Shown here piece after piece: positions 46,466-55,121 of a DNA stretch of 64,000 bases. A program made the translations under genes and the position numbers. The first letter of the stretch is position 1, and each line of letters begins with the position of its first letter. The notes below the pieces were generated by a model that worked only from the letters and a program-made list of their open reading frames with translations, ran no database searches and had not been told where the DNA came from. The stretch is from Pseudoflavonifractor sp. 524-17 (lineage in GTDB: Bacteria > Bacillota > Clostridia > Oscillospirales > Oscillospiraceae): the NCBI RefSeq assembly GCF_009935845.1, contig NZ_QWEK01000021.1, forward strand, positions 1-64,000, read 5' to 3'.

Positions 46466-47611
46466 TCAAATGGGGCCGGCCTGCTTGCGGCGCGGGCCGC
46501 CGTACTGAAAGAGGTCGCACTTGATCATGCCGTTGTACAGCTTGCGGCGCTTGACGGCGGTGCGGCCGAAGGCACGCTCAAACTCCGTGTGGGAGGAGAG
46601 CACAGACACCCGCCACCCCTCCGGCAGGCGGCGCGCCGCCTGGCCAAAAGAGCGGTAGAGGGTCTCGGCCTGCTGCTTTTCCAAAATACGCTCCCCATAG
46701 GGGGGATTGGTGACCAGACGGCCATAGGGCTCGCTGTGGCAGAAGCGGGCGGCATCCGCCGTCTCAAAGCGGATTAAATCCTCCACATCGGCCTTGACTG
46801 CGTTGTTTTGGGCGATTTCCACAGCGGCGGGATCGATGTCCCCGCCCCAGATCTCATATTGGCCGTCAAACTCCCCGTCCATGGCTTCGTCCGCCGCCGC
46901 CATCCACAGATCGGCGGGGAGCCACTCCCACCGCTGCGCGGCAAAAGAGCGGTTCAGCCCCGGGGCGCGGTTTTTGGCGATGAGGGCGGCCTCAATGGCA
47001 ATGGTGCCGGAGCCGCAGAAGGGGTCGCAGAAGGGGTCCCGACCCTGGTAGCGGGACAGGAGCACCATGGCGGCGGCCAGGGTCTCCCGCAGGGGGGCGG
47101 CCACCCCTACGGCCCGGTATCCCCGCTTGTGCAGGCCGGGACCGGAGGTATCCAGCGTCACCGTCACCTGGTCCTTGAGAATGGAGAACTGAATCTGATA
47201 GAGCGCGCCGTCCTCCGGCAGCCGCTGCAGCCCGTACTTCTGTCCCAGCCGGGCGGCGGCCGCCTTTTTGATGATGGACTGGCAGGCGGGAACCGAGTGA
47301 AGGGCGGAGTTGAGGGAATAGCCCTTTACGGGAAAGGCGCCGTTTTGGGGGACAAAATCCTCCCAGGGCAGGGCGCGGACCTGTTCAAACAGGGCGTCAA
47401 AGGTGTGGGCGTAAAATTGACCCAGCACCAGCAGCACCCGTTCCCCCGTGCGCAGGTTCAGGTTGACCCGGGGAAGATCGGCGGGGGCGGCGGCGCAGAA
47501 AACCCGGCCATTCTCCGCCCGGACGTCGTTCAGGGCGAGGCGGCGCAGTTCCTCCGCCGCCAACCCCTCCAGGCCGAACAAAACAGGAATGGCAAGGAGC
47601 AGATTTGACAT
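46466..47611 (-). CDS. THUMP-domain RNA N2-guanine methyltransferase (RlmL/YpsC-like)
   Basis: The 381-residue protein has an N-terminal THUMP/ferredoxin-like part (LLAIPVLFGLEGLAAEELRRL) and a class I SAM methyltransferase domain with DPFCGSGTIAIEAALIA (SAM site), WGGDIDPAAVEIAQNN and the catalytic VTNPPYGERI. Relatives methylate 23S rRNA guanine (RlmL N-terminal half, Bacillus YpsC). ATG 47611 follows TTGGAGTATCAGTAT; upstream in-frame codons lie within the promoter region. Confidence 0.9.
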   Translation of the reverse strand: MSNLLLAIPVLFGLEGLAAEELRRLALNDVRAENGRVFCAAAPADLPRVNLNLRTGERVLLVLGQFYAHTFDALFEQVRALPWEDFVPQNGAFPVKGYSLNSALHSVPACQSIIKKAAAARLGQKYGLQRLPEDGALYQIQFSILKDQVTVTLDTSGPGLHKRGYRAVGVAAPLRETLAAAMVLLSRYQGRDPFCDPFCGSGTIAIEAALIAKNRAPGLNRSFAAQRWEWLPADLWMAAADEAMDGEFDGQYEIWGGDIDPAAVEIAQNNAVKADVEDLIRFETADAARFCHSEPYGRLVTNPPYGERILEKQQAETLYRSFGQAARRLPEGWRVSVLSSHTEFERAFGRTAVKRRKLYNGMIKCDLFQYGGPRRKQAGPI

Positions 47612-47660
47612 ATACTGATACTCCAATCGCTCTTCAATTATTATTTGCGAGATCCGTTTT

Positions 47661-47689
47661 AGTATATCGGATTTTGTAGAAATAGGCAA
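47661..47689 (-). promoter_or_regulatory. promoter of the RNA methyltransferase gene
   Basis: On the minus strand TTGCCT (47689-47684) and TATACT (47666-47661) are 17 bases apart, 50 bases before the start. Confidence 0.75.
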
Positions 47690-47781
47690 ACCATATTTTG
47701 TGGACGCCGCCATAAAAAACGGATTCTTTAGATGAAATTGGCGCTTTCCCAGGGAATGCACTGGATTTTTTGGGACGACTA

Positions 47782-47790
47782 TGCTACAAT
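47782..47790 (+). promoter_or_regulatory. extended -10 promoter of nfeD/SPFH genes
   Basis: TGCTACAAT matches the extended -10 form, with no strong -35. It lies about 95 bases before the NfeD gene. Confidence 0.45.
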
Positions 47791-47796
47791 AACACC

Positions 47797-47850
47797 AGAG
47801 TCTGTTGGAAACAGATCCAAACGCACCAAAGGCGGTTCTTTTTCCGCTTG
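47797..47850 (+). repeat. partial interspersed repeat
   Basis: AGAGTCTGTTGGAAACAGAT followed by CCAAACGC and TTCTTTTTCCGC resembles the left half of the element at 29997 (TGTCCAAACGCCC, CTTTTTCCGCC). The right end is not evident. Confidence 0.45.
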
Positions 47851-47883
47851 CCGCAAATATAAAATTTTAGGAGGGAACGTGCC

Positions 47884-48345
47884 ATGCTGCCGTGGAGTAT
47901 TGTCTGGTTTGCCGGGATTGTGGTCTTTGTGGCGGTGGAAGCCGCTACCGCGGGACTGGTGTCCATCTGGTTTGCCGCCGGTGCCCTGTGCGCCATGCTC
48001 ACCGCGCTGGCGACGGATAATTTCTGGACGCAGATGGCGGTATTTCTGGCGGTATCTGCCCTGTGCCTGGCCGCGCTGCGGCCCCTGTGCCAGCGGATGC
48101 TGGGCCGGCGGGGCCGGCAGCCCACCAACGCCGATCAGGTCATTGGAATGGAGGCGGTGGTTACCCAGGCCGTTGACAATCTGGCGGCCCAGGGGGCGGT
48201 GCAGGTGAAAGGGATGACCTGGACCGCCCGCAGCGAGGACGGCGCCCCCATCCCCGCGGGGGAGCGGGTGAAGGTCCTGCGCATTGAGGGCGTCAAGCTG
48301 TTTGTCGCGCCGGTTCAGGTGCCGGCGGCAAAATCACCATTTTAA
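47884..48345 (+). CDS. NfeD-like membrane protein
   Basis: The 153-residue protein has three hydrophobic helices (IVWFAGIVVFVAVEAATAGLV, IWFAAGALCAMLTALA, QMAVFLAVSALCLAAL) and a C-terminal OB-fold domain (GMEAVVTQAVDNLAAQGAVQVKGMTWTARSEDG). Short NfeD proteins pair with SPFH proteins, encoded next, to form membrane scaffold complexes. AGGAGGGAACGTGCC precedes the ATG. The gap to the SPFH gene is 26 bases, so one operon. Confidence 0.9.
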   Translation: MLPWSIVWFAGIVVFVAVEAATAGLVSIWFAAGALCAMLTALATDNFWTQMAVFLAVSALCLAALRPLCQRMLGRRGRQPTNADQVIGMEAVVTQAVDNLAAQGAVQVKGMTWTARSEDGAPIPAGERVKVLRIEGVKLFVAPVQVPAAKSPF

Positions 48346-48371
48346 AAATTTGAGAAAAGGGGGAGTCAATC

Positions 48372-49304
48372 ATGCCAGTCATGCCCATTGTGTTCAGCGC
48401 CTTAGGCGTTCTGATCCTGCTGATTCTGGTATTGAATGTAAAATTTGTCCAGCAGTCCAAAGCCTATGTGATTGTCCGTCTGGGCGTATTCCACACCGTA
48501 TGGAATGAGGGGCCCCACTTTAAAATCCCGTTTATTGAGCGGGTGGTCAAGGTGGTCTCTCTGAAGGAGCAGGTGGTGGATTTCGCCCCCCAGCCGGTGA
48601 TCACCAAGGACAACGTAACCATGCAGATTGACACGGTCATCTATTTCCAGATCACCGATCCCAAGCTGTACACCTACGGGGTAGAGCACCCCATGAGCGC
48701 CATTGAGAACCTGACCGCCACCACCCTGCGCAATATGATCGGCGATCTGGAGCTGGATCAGTCGCTCACCAGCCGGGACCACATCAACACCCAGATGCGT
48801 GCCATCCTGGACGAGGCCACCGACCCCTGGGGCATCAAGGTCAACCGGGTGGAGCTGAAAAACATCATCCCGCCCCGGGACATCCAGGAGTCCATGGAGA
48901 AGCAGATGCGGGCCGAGCGGGAGCGGCGGGAGGCCATCCTCCAGGCCCAGGGCCAGAAGGAGTCTCAGATCCTGGTGGCCGAGGGTGAGAAGCAGGCCGC
49001 CATTCTCCGGGCGGACGCCGCCAAGCAGGCCGCCATTCTGGAGGCCGAGGGTCAGGCGGAGGCCATTCTTAAGGTACAGCAGGCCCTGGCGGACGCCATC
49101 AAGCTGCTCAACGAGGCCAATCCCAACGACCAGGTAGTGAAGATCAAGGCGCTGGAGGCATTCCAGGCCGCCGCCGACGGAAAAGCAACCAAGATTATCA
49201 TCCCCAGCGAGATTCAGGGGCTGGCGGGCCTGTGCGCCAGTGCCAAAGGCGTCTTTGACAGCGTCCGTCCCGAGGAGCCTTCCAAAACGGCAAAACGTTC
49301 GTAA
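48372..49304 (+). CDS. SPFH/band-7 domain protein (QmcA-like)
   Basis: The 310-residue protein has an N-terminal membrane helix (MPIVFSALGVLILLILVLNVKF), the SPFH domain (QQSKAYVIVRLGVFHTVWNEG to RVELKNIIPPRDIQESM) and an alanine/glutamate-rich coiled coil (REAILQAQGQKESQILVAEGEKQAAIL). Such proteins form large membrane rings linked to quality control and lipid domains. The ATG at 48372 follows AAAGGGGGAGTCAATC. A terminator hairpin follows at 49316. Confidence 0.93.
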   Translation: MPVMPIVFSALGVLILLILVLNVKFVQQSKAYVIVRLGVFHTVWNEGPHFKIPFIERVVKVVSLKEQVVDFAPQPVITKDNVTMQIDTVIYFQITDPKLYTYGVEHPMSAIENLTATTLRNMIGDLELDQSLTSRDHINTQMRAILDEATDPWGIKVNRVELKNIIPPRDIQESMEKQMRAERERREAILQAQGQKESQILVAEGEKQAAILRADAAKQAAILEAEGQAEAILKVQQALADAIKLLNEANPNDQVVKIKALEAFQAAADGKATKIIIPSEIQGLAGLCASAKGVFDSVRPEEPSKTAKRS

Positions 49305-49315
49305 GCGTATATCTG

Positions 49316-49348
49316 CAAGCCGCGCCGCGGGTTTCGGGGCGCGGCTTG
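49316..49348 (+). terminator. terminator after the SPFH gene
   Basis: CAAGCCGCGCC (49316-49326) pairs with GGCGCGGCTTG (49338-49348), followed by TTGTGT. The T-run is short. Confidence 0.6.
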
Positions 49349-49384
49349 TTGTGTAACAAGTCAGACAGAAGAGGTGGAGGCTGG

Positions 49385-51499
49385 ATGAGACAGGGGAGAA
49401 GGACCGGGAGCTGGCTATACCGGCTGTGGTGCGCCGGGGCCGGGGGACTGATGGGGCTGTTTGCGGCCCTGCGGCTGAAAGCCTTTCTGTTCCAGGCCCG
49501 GGGACTGGCCGTGCCTTTGGGCGTGCTGCTCTGTCTGATCCCCCTGCTGGCCCTGGCGGGGGCGGCGCTGGCCCCGGCGGTGCAGAAGCATCTGGCCCGG
49601 TACGCCTTTGGGGGCTCCCGGTGGACCTGGGCGGTGTACGCTTTGTGCGTTTTGTCCTCCCTGCGGCTGCGGGGGCTGACCCTGGACTGGGCCCTGGAGG
49701 GGGGCGGGGTGGCGGTCAAGCCTGTGATGGCCTGGGCGGCGGTCACAGGGGGCGGCATTCTGCTGGGGGTGTTTGTCCTCCACGCCGCCTGCGCTCTGTG
49801 GGAGTGCCGCCGGGGGGCGGCCGGCTGGCTGCGGGGGCTCACCCCAAGGGACGGGCTGACGGTGCTGCTTCTATGGCTTGGAATAAACCTGCTGGTCTTT
49901 GCCTATGCCAAAGGGAGCCGCACGGTGTACAGCTGGGACGCCGCCATCTACTGGCGCAGCACCTACACCCTGGCGGAGACCTTCCGGGATCAGGGCCCGG
50001 CGGCGGCGCTGGCCTCAGTGTACCAGTCCATCTTTACCAGCGACTACAACTACACCATCGGCCTTTTGTGCGTCCCCTTCGCCCTGCTCTCCGGCCCCTC
50101 CCGGCTGGTGTACCTCATGTCAATTGGGAATTTCTGCCTCTTCCCACTGCTGGTTCTGATGTGGGGGTACGCCAGGAGCCTGCGCCCCCGAAGGGTGTGG
50201 CTGGCGCTGGCCGGGATGCTGGCCCTGCCCTCCCTCTTTTACACCTCAGTCACCGGATTTGTGGACGTCGCCGGGGCGGGGGTGGCCCTGGCGGCGCTGC
50301 TGCTGTGGCTGAAAGAGCCGGGGAAGGGCCGTTTCTCCCGCTTTTTGCTGGTGGGGCTGCTGGCGGCGCTGGCGGTGGTGCTGCGGCGGTGGTATGCCTT
50401 TTACGCCCTGGCTTTCCTGCTGTGTCTGGCGGTGGACTGCGCCGCCTTCCGCCGCTCCCCGGCCCCGGTGCTGGGCTATCTGTGCGGCTTTGCCTTTCCT
50501 CTGCTCTTTTTCCTCCAGACCTTTGTGTCAAAACGCCTTCTGGCCAACTATGGGGCCATGTACGCCGCCTATGACCTGGGGGTGGACATCGACCTGCGCC
50601 TGCTGGCCCGCTATTATGGGATTGTGCTGCTGCTGGCCGCCTGTACCATAGGAATCTGGCTGTGCCTGCGCCCCGGGGACCGGGCCAAGGGGGTCTTCCT
50701 CCTGCTGGAGCCCCTGGTGTGCTTCTGGCTCTTCACAAGGGTGCAGACCCACGGACAGCAGCATCTGCTCCTCTACGTCCCCGCCCTGGCCTGCCTGCTG
50801 ATCACCGGCTTTGACCGGCTGGCGGATCGGGGGAAGCTGGGCCGGGGCGCGGCGGCCGCGATGGTGCTGCCGGTGGTTTTAAGCCCCGCCCTGCCCCGGG
50901 TGCAGTCGGGGAATATTTTGGACTACTCCCCCCTCAGTCCCTTCCCCACCTTTTCCTACGCCCCGCCCCGGCAGCCGGGCGCTATGGATCTGGTGGCTCT
51001 GGTGCGGCGGCTGGACCAGTTTGGGGCGCAGGGAAAGCGGGTGGGCCTGCTGTCCTCCTCCTTCCGGCTCAATCTCAGCGCCCTGGTCAATGCGGAGGAC
51101 TCCCTGAACCTGGACCGGGTGTCTGAGGTGGATCGGGATTATCTGATTAACCTGCCTGCGGTGGACCAGCGGGATGGCTTTGGCAGCGCGCTGTATGCCT
51201 GCGATATTCTGGCGGTGGCCGATCCCATCCAGCTCCACCTTGGGGAGGAAAACCAGCAGGTGGTGTGGGCCCCCGCCCGCTGCCTGCTGGAGGGAGAGGC
51301 CATCGCCGGGGCCTACCGGCGGCTGGACGAGACCTTCCCGCTGGAGCACGATGGCATCACGGTCTATTTTTTCGAGAAGGTGCGCCAGCCCACCCATGGG
51401 GAGATGTCCGCCCTGGCGGACCTCATTCACCAGACCCACCCGGACATGGTGGTGCCTACCTGGCCGGAGACGCCAGGAAATGGGATTGGGGTATCATGA
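49385..51499 (+). CDS. polytopic membrane protein, GT-C glycosyltransferase-like
   Basis: The 704-residue protein has about eleven to thirteen membrane helices, then a soluble C-terminal domain from about 530. The loop SRTVYSWDAAIYWRSTYTLAE (about 180-200) has an acidic residue after a tryptophan in the first large outside loop, as in GT-C enzymes such as PMT/ArnT that use lipid-linked sugars. I infer a role in transferring sugars to wall polymers or proteins, but no family was firmly recognised. GAGGTGGAGGCTGG precedes the ATG at 49385. It has its own unit after a hairpin. Confidence 0.65.
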   Translation: MRQGRRTGSWLYRLWCAGAGGLMGLFAALRLKAFLFQARGLAVPLGVLLCLIPLLALAGAALAPAVQKHLARYAFGGSRWTWAVYALCVLSSLRLRGLTLDWALEGGGVAVKPVMAWAAVTGGGILLGVFVLHAACALWECRRGAAGWLRGLTPRDGLTVLLLWLGINLLVFAYAKGSRTVYSWDAAIYWRSTYTLAETFRDQGPAAALASVYQSIFTSDYNYTIGLLCVPFALLSGPSRLVYLMSIGNFCLFPLLVLMWGYARSLRPRRVWLALAGMLALPSLFYTSVTGFVDVAGAGVALAALLLWLKEPGKGRFSRFLLVGLLAALAVVLRRWYAFYALAFLLCLAVDCAAFRRSPAPVLGYLCGFAFPLLFFLQTFVSKRLLANYGAMYAAYDLGVDIDLRLLARYYGIVLLLAACTIGIWLCLRPGDRAKGVFLLLEPLVCFWLFTRVQTHGQQHLLLYVPALACLLITGFDRLADRGKLGRGAAAAMVLPVVLSPALPRVQSGNILDYSPLSPFPTFSYAPPRQPGAMDLVALVRRLDQFGAQGKRVGLLSSSFRLNLSALVNAEDSLNLDRVSEVDRDYLINLPAVDQRDGFGSALYACDILAVADPIQLHLGEENQQVVWAPARCLLEGEAIAGAYRRLDETFPLEHDGITVYFFEKVRQPTHGEMSALADLIHQTHPDMVVPTWPETPGNGIGVS

Positions 51500-51531
51500 A
51501 AGAAACGTGACGCGACAGGAGGGGATGCACC

Positions 51532-52122
51532 GTGTCCAAACATATCAGTCCGTATGAGGTATATGCAAAATGTATTCTGGAAGCGCTGTATGGCGGCCGG
51601 TATGGGACGCTGCTTCTGCGGGACAGGCCGGACCTCCAGACAGCGGACGGGGCATCCGGCATTGAGGTCACGTCTGTGAATGGCGAGATCTTTGAGCGCC
51701 TTGTGACAGAGATTGCCATGAGCAAGCCCTATCAGGCGCCGTCGGACCGCGTTCTTGACCTGTGCGCGAAGTGCGGCATTGAATATCATTTGTGGCAGAC
51801 CTTTGTAATTCACCCCCTCCCCGCCGCCGGTTTTACCGAACCCTTCCGCAAAAAATTACAGAAGCTGAACGCCGGATATGCCTTTCTGGGGCGCTATGAT
51901 CTGTTCCTCTACTCTGACCGGCACACGCTGGCGGACTACGAAATGGAGCCGCTGCTGGAGGCCTTATGCGATGAAAACAGAGCGCCGATCTCGTACCACT
52001 ACGTCTACATTGACGCCGACAGAAAGCTGGCGTGCTTTGATTTGGCGCATGGCAGCTTTGAGGTCCAGTCAACCAGAGGACTGCGGGAAAAATTGATGAC
52101 TGGCATATTTACTGGAAAATAA
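51532..52122 (+). CDS. hypothetical protein with PD-(D/E)XK-like signature
   Basis: The 196-residue protein starts with a helix (YEVYAKCILEALYGGRYGTLLL) followed by RDRPDLQTADGASGIEVTSVNG. The D-(x)n-ExT arrangement DLQ...GIEVT recalls the active site of PD-(D/E)XK nucleases, although the lysine is replaced by threonine. Later parts (DRVLDLCAKCGIEYHLWQTF, FLGRYDLFLYSD) fit no family I know. The start is GTG 51532 after AGGAGGGGATGCACC. It is AT-richer than its neighbours and stands alone. Confidence 0.55.
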   Translation: MSKHISPYEVYAKCILEALYGGRYGTLLLRDRPDLQTADGASGIEVTSVNGEIFERLVTEIAMSKPYQAPSDRVLDLCAKCGIEYHLWQTFVIHPLPAAGFTEPFRKKLQKLNAGYAFLGRYDLFLYSDRHTLADYEMEPLLEALCDENRAPISYHYVYIDADRKLACFDLAHGSFEVQSTRGLREKLMTGIFTGK

Positions 52123-52473
52123 GGAAATGGTCCATCCAGCGGGAACCTTGGACCACGTGGAGAGAGCGCCGGGTGAGGTGGCCTTTCGTGTCCTGCTTCC
52201 AGTGTACCTGAATGATAACGGAATCTGAAGAGGGTGCATATGCCAGTGACGGCGATTCGTTCCACGGCGGGACCTCAAAACGTCTATTCACGGCCTCTGG
52301 GTCCAATCGCCGTACAGGGAAGGGCGATCCCGTCTGGGCGGCCCTTCCCTGAGCGGAGCATCATCCATGCCCGGTTGGCGGTCTGCTTCGCCGGCCGGCT
52401 CCCGGACAGGGCCAGCCGCACCTTGCACACGCGGTTTCACCGCCGCTGATGAACGGTGAAAGGAGAGAGTTCC
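52123..52473. other. 351-base intergenic region before recQ
   Basis: It holds a hairpin CAGGGAAGGGC/GCCCTTCCCTG (52315-52325 with 52341-52351) with no T-run. A short open frame (52234-52449) has no family likeness and no ribosome site. A structured RNA cannot be excluded, but no known class was recognised. Confidence 0.4.
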
Positions 52474-54297
52474 ATGTCCTACAAAATGGACCTTCTGAAC
52501 GCTTATTTCGGCTACGACGGCTTTCTTCCCGGGCAGGAGCGGGCTGTGGACGCCCTTCTGGATGGGCGGGATGTGCTGTCCATCATGCCCACCGGGGCGG
52601 GAAAATCCCTGTGCTTCCAGCTCCCCGCGCTGATGCTGCCTGGCGTGGCGCTGGTCATCTCCCCTCTTATCTCACTGATGAAGGACCAGGTGCGCAGCCT
52701 GATCCAGGCGGGGGTTCCCGCGGCCTATCTCAACCGCTCCCTTACGGAGCGGCAGTTTGACCTGGCTCTGGAGCGGGCCTGGCAGGGCCGGTACAAGATT
52801 ATCTACGTGGCCCCGGAACGGCTGGAGAGTCCCCGCTTTCTCCGCTTCGCCCGTCACACACAGCTCTCTCTGGTGGCGGTGGACGAGGCGCACTGCGTCT
52901 CCCAGTGGGGGACCGACTTCCGCCCCAGCTACCTCAAAATTCCAGCCTTTCTGGACACCCTCCCCCAGCGGCCCCCGCTGGGGGCCTTTACCGCCACCGC
53001 CACGCCGGAGGTGCGGGAGGATATCCTCCAAAAGCTCCAGTTGGACCAGCCGGTGCTTACCACCACCGGCTTTGACCGGAAAAACCTCTACTTTGAGGTC
53101 CGCCACCCCCAGAGCAAAAAGGCGGAGCTGCTCTCTATCCTCCGCCGCCGTCCCACAGACAGCGGCATCGTCTACTGCTCCACCCGGAAGGCGGTGGAGG
53201 AGGTGTGCGCCTATCTTCAGGCCCAAGATATCTCCGCCACCCGCTATCACGCCGGCCTGTCCGCAGAGGAACGGCAGTGCAATCAGGAGGCATTTGCCCA
53301 GGATACCGCTCTCGTCATGGTGGCCACCAACGCTTTCGGCATGGGGATTGACAAGTCCAACGTGCGCTATGTGGTCCACTACAACATGCCCCTGGACCTG
53401 GAGGGCTACTACCAGGAGGCGGGCCGGGGCGGGCGGGACGGCGGCAGCGCCGACTGTATCCTCCTCTACAGCGGCAAGGACGTGATCACCGGCCGCTTCC
53501 TCATCGAACAGGGGGAGAGCCCTGAGGGAGTGGATGAGAAGACCGTTGCCGCCCTGCGCCAGCGCCAGTTTGAGCGTCTTAAAATCATGGCCGCCTATTC
53601 CACCACCACCGGCTGCCTGCGCCGTTTTATTCTCCACTATTTCGGCGAAGATCTCCCCGCCGACTGCGGCAGCTGCTCCAACTGCAAGGCGGGCTGGGAG
53701 GAGGTGGACATCACCCGGGCGGCCCGGGCCATTTTGGACGCTGTGGACGAGTGCAGCGGCCGCTTCGGCGCCAGTACCATCGCCGACCTCCTCTGCGGCA
53801 AGGAGAGCGACCGGGTGCTCCGCTGGAGCCTGGATCGGAAGCGGACCTTCGGCTGTCTTTCCGGCCAGCCCGTCCGGGAGGTGCGCGAGCAGATTCGCCT
53901 TTTGGTGGAGGAGCGGTACCTTGTCTCCAGCCAGGGGGACTACCCGGTCCTCTCCCTCGGCCCCCGGGCCAAAGAGGCGGTCTCCGGCGGACAGGTGACC
54001 ATGCGCCGCCGGATTGCCCCGTCCCGCCCCGCCGCCGCAGGCAGACAGGTCCCCTCCGGCGCGCCGTTGGACGAGGCCCTCTTCCAGCGGCTGCGGGAGC
54101 TGCGCGCCCAGCTGGCCAGGCAGAAGAGCCTGCCCGCCTATGTTATCTTCACCGACCGCACCCTGCGGGAGATGGCCGCTCAAAAGCCCGCTACCTTGGC
54201 AGAGATGGCCCATATCTCCGGCGTAGGCAGCCGGAAGCTGGACCAGTACGGCCAGGACTTCCTCCAAATCATCCAACTGTCTTCCCGTCCCAGCTGA
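52474..54297 (+). CDS. recQ: ATP-dependent DNA helicase RecQ
   Basis: The 607-residue helicase unwinds DNA 3'-5' in recombination and fork repair. Motifs are MPTGAGKSLCFQLPAL (Walker A), VAVDEAHCVSQWGTDFRPSY (DEAH box with RecQ aromatic loop), TATATPEVREDI, TNAFGMGIDKSNVRYVVHY and QEAGRGGRDG (motif VI). The zinc site CLRRF...CGSCSNC is followed by the RQC winged helix, and an HRDC domain ends the protein (LFQRLRELRAQLARQ to ISGVGSRKLDQYG). ATG 52474 follows AAAGGAGAGAGTTCC. Confidence 0.95.
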   Translation: MSYKMDLLNAYFGYDGFLPGQERAVDALLDGRDVLSIMPTGAGKSLCFQLPALMLPGVALVISPLISLMKDQVRSLIQAGVPAAYLNRSLTERQFDLALERAWQGRYKIIYVAPERLESPRFLRFARHTQLSLVAVDEAHCVSQWGTDFRPSYLKIPAFLDTLPQRPPLGAFTATATPEVREDILQKLQLDQPVLTTTGFDRKNLYFEVRHPQSKKAELLSILRRRPTDSGIVYCSTRKAVEEVCAYLQAQDISATRYHAGLSAEERQCNQEAFAQDTALVMVATNAFGMGIDKSNVRYVVHYNMPLDLEGYYQEAGRGGRDGGSADCILLYSGKDVITGRFLIEQGESPEGVDEKTVAALRQRQFERLKIMAAYSTTTGCLRRFILHYFGEDLPADCGSCSNCKAGWEEVDITRAARAILDAVDECSGRFGASTIADLLCGKESDRVLRWSLDRKRTFGCLSGQPVREVREQIRLLVEERYLVSSQGDYPVLSLGPRAKEAVSGGQVTMRRRIAPSRPAAAGRQVPSGAPLDEALFQRLRELRAQLARQKSLPAYVIFTDRTLREMAAQKPATLAEMAHISGVGSRKLDQYGQDFLQIIQLSSRPS

Positions 54298-54801
54298 TCA
54301 CCCAGTCCTATAACCCGCTGTATTATCTTCTGTTTTGACAGAGCGCCGCATGTTGTTCCCCATTTTTATCCATTTCTATGTTCCAATATTCCGTCGCCAT
54401 TTCCCCAGCTTTTCCCGGATTTTTTGCTTTTTTCTGTCTTGCGGTTGGGCTGTGCGAAACCCGCGAAAATTCGCGTTTAATTTACATAATTTTTATGCTG
54501 CGCTTTATCTACAAAGCGTTATCAACATTCTCCACCACTTTTTCCACACCCACTTTTCCCAATCTGTACAGCGGTTTTTCAACTTATCCACCTGTTTTTC
54601 CACAGGCGCTGAACGGCAGTTTACCCTATCGCGCCTCCCTGGTTTTTGTATACATAATTCTGACTTCTTTCCCCTGCTTTCCAGGCGGCTCCCATCTTTC
54701 CGTCAAAAGGAACTGGCTTTGCAGACTGAATCACCTCTTTTTGTTCGAAATCACCAACACAGTCTGGAAGCGGTGAAGCGGCAGGCGCTGTAATCGGGCG
54801 G
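54298..54801. other. AT-rich non-coding region with a row of DnaA-box-like sites
   Basis: About 500 bases after recQ are T-rich on the plus strand and clearly lower in GC. Open frames through it encode phenylalanine/histidine-rich strings without family likeness or ribosome sites, so I treat it as non-coding. Six sites near TTATCCACA lie in one orientation between 54366 and 54604. Confidence 0.55.
54366..54604 (+). other. DnaA-box-like cluster (origin-like or DnaA-binding locus)
   Basis: Sites at 54505-54513 (TTATCTACA), 54519-54527 (TTATCAACA), 54540-54548 (TTTTCCACA), 54584-54592 (TTATCCACC) and 54596-54604 (TTTTCCACA) each match TTATCCACA at eight of nine bases; 54366-54374 (TTATCCATT) matches at seven. 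An AT-rich stretch precedes them (54465-54500). No dnaA or dnaN is in the window. Confidence 0.5.
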
Positions 54802-54830
54802 TTGACAGTGCCCCATCTATTTGATATACT
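54802..54830 (+). promoter_or_regulatory. ribU promoter
   Basis: TTGACA (54802-54807) and TATACT (54825-54830) with 17-base spacing precede the FMN riboswitch. Confidence 0.85.
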
Positions 54831-54855
54831 GTCTCACACAACTGAATCGTAAAAT

Positions 54856-54966
54856 GTCTTCAGGGCAGGGTGAAATTCCCGATCGGCGGTAAAGTCCGCG
54901 CGTGCGAAAGCACTGATTTGGTGCAACTCCAAAACCGACAGTATAGTCTGGATTAGAAGAAGGTGT
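54856..54966 (+). ncRNA. FMN riboswitch (RFN element)
   Basis: The conserved blocks are present: TCAGGGCAGGGTGAAATTCC, CGATCGGCGGTAAAGTCCGCG, GATTTGGTGCAACTCC and AACCGACAGTATAGTCTGGA. FMN binding should promote the terminator at 55067-55108 and switch off ribU. Confidence 0.96.
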
Positions 54967-55066
54967 GTTGAAACAGTCGGGAATCTCCCTGGTTTTTTGC
55001 ACTTTTTTCTGTCAATTCTCCAAGCCGCTCTGTTGACATGTTCAATACACCGATACCGAAATCAGC

Positions 55067-55108
55067 AGCCCCTGAACGGCGTTTTTGCGCGTTCAGGGGC
55101 TCTTTTTT
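55067..55108 (+). terminator. riboswitch-controlled terminator before ribU
   Basis: AGCCCCTGAACG (55067-55078) pairs with CGTTCAGGGGCT (55090-55101), followed by CTTTTTT. It ends 14 bases before the ribU start. Confidence 0.88.
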
Positions 55109-55121
55109 GGGAGGTTTTTTT

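Noticed and set aside
54366-54604. Firm call of oriC
   Set aside because: No dnaA, dnaN or rpmH nearby and boxes are imperfect; kept only as an origin-like cluster.
54335-54793. 152-codon frame in the AT-rich gap after recQ as a gene
   Set aside because: Composition is Phe/His/Ser-rich with no ribosome site, and the DnaA-box-like rows explain the base use better.
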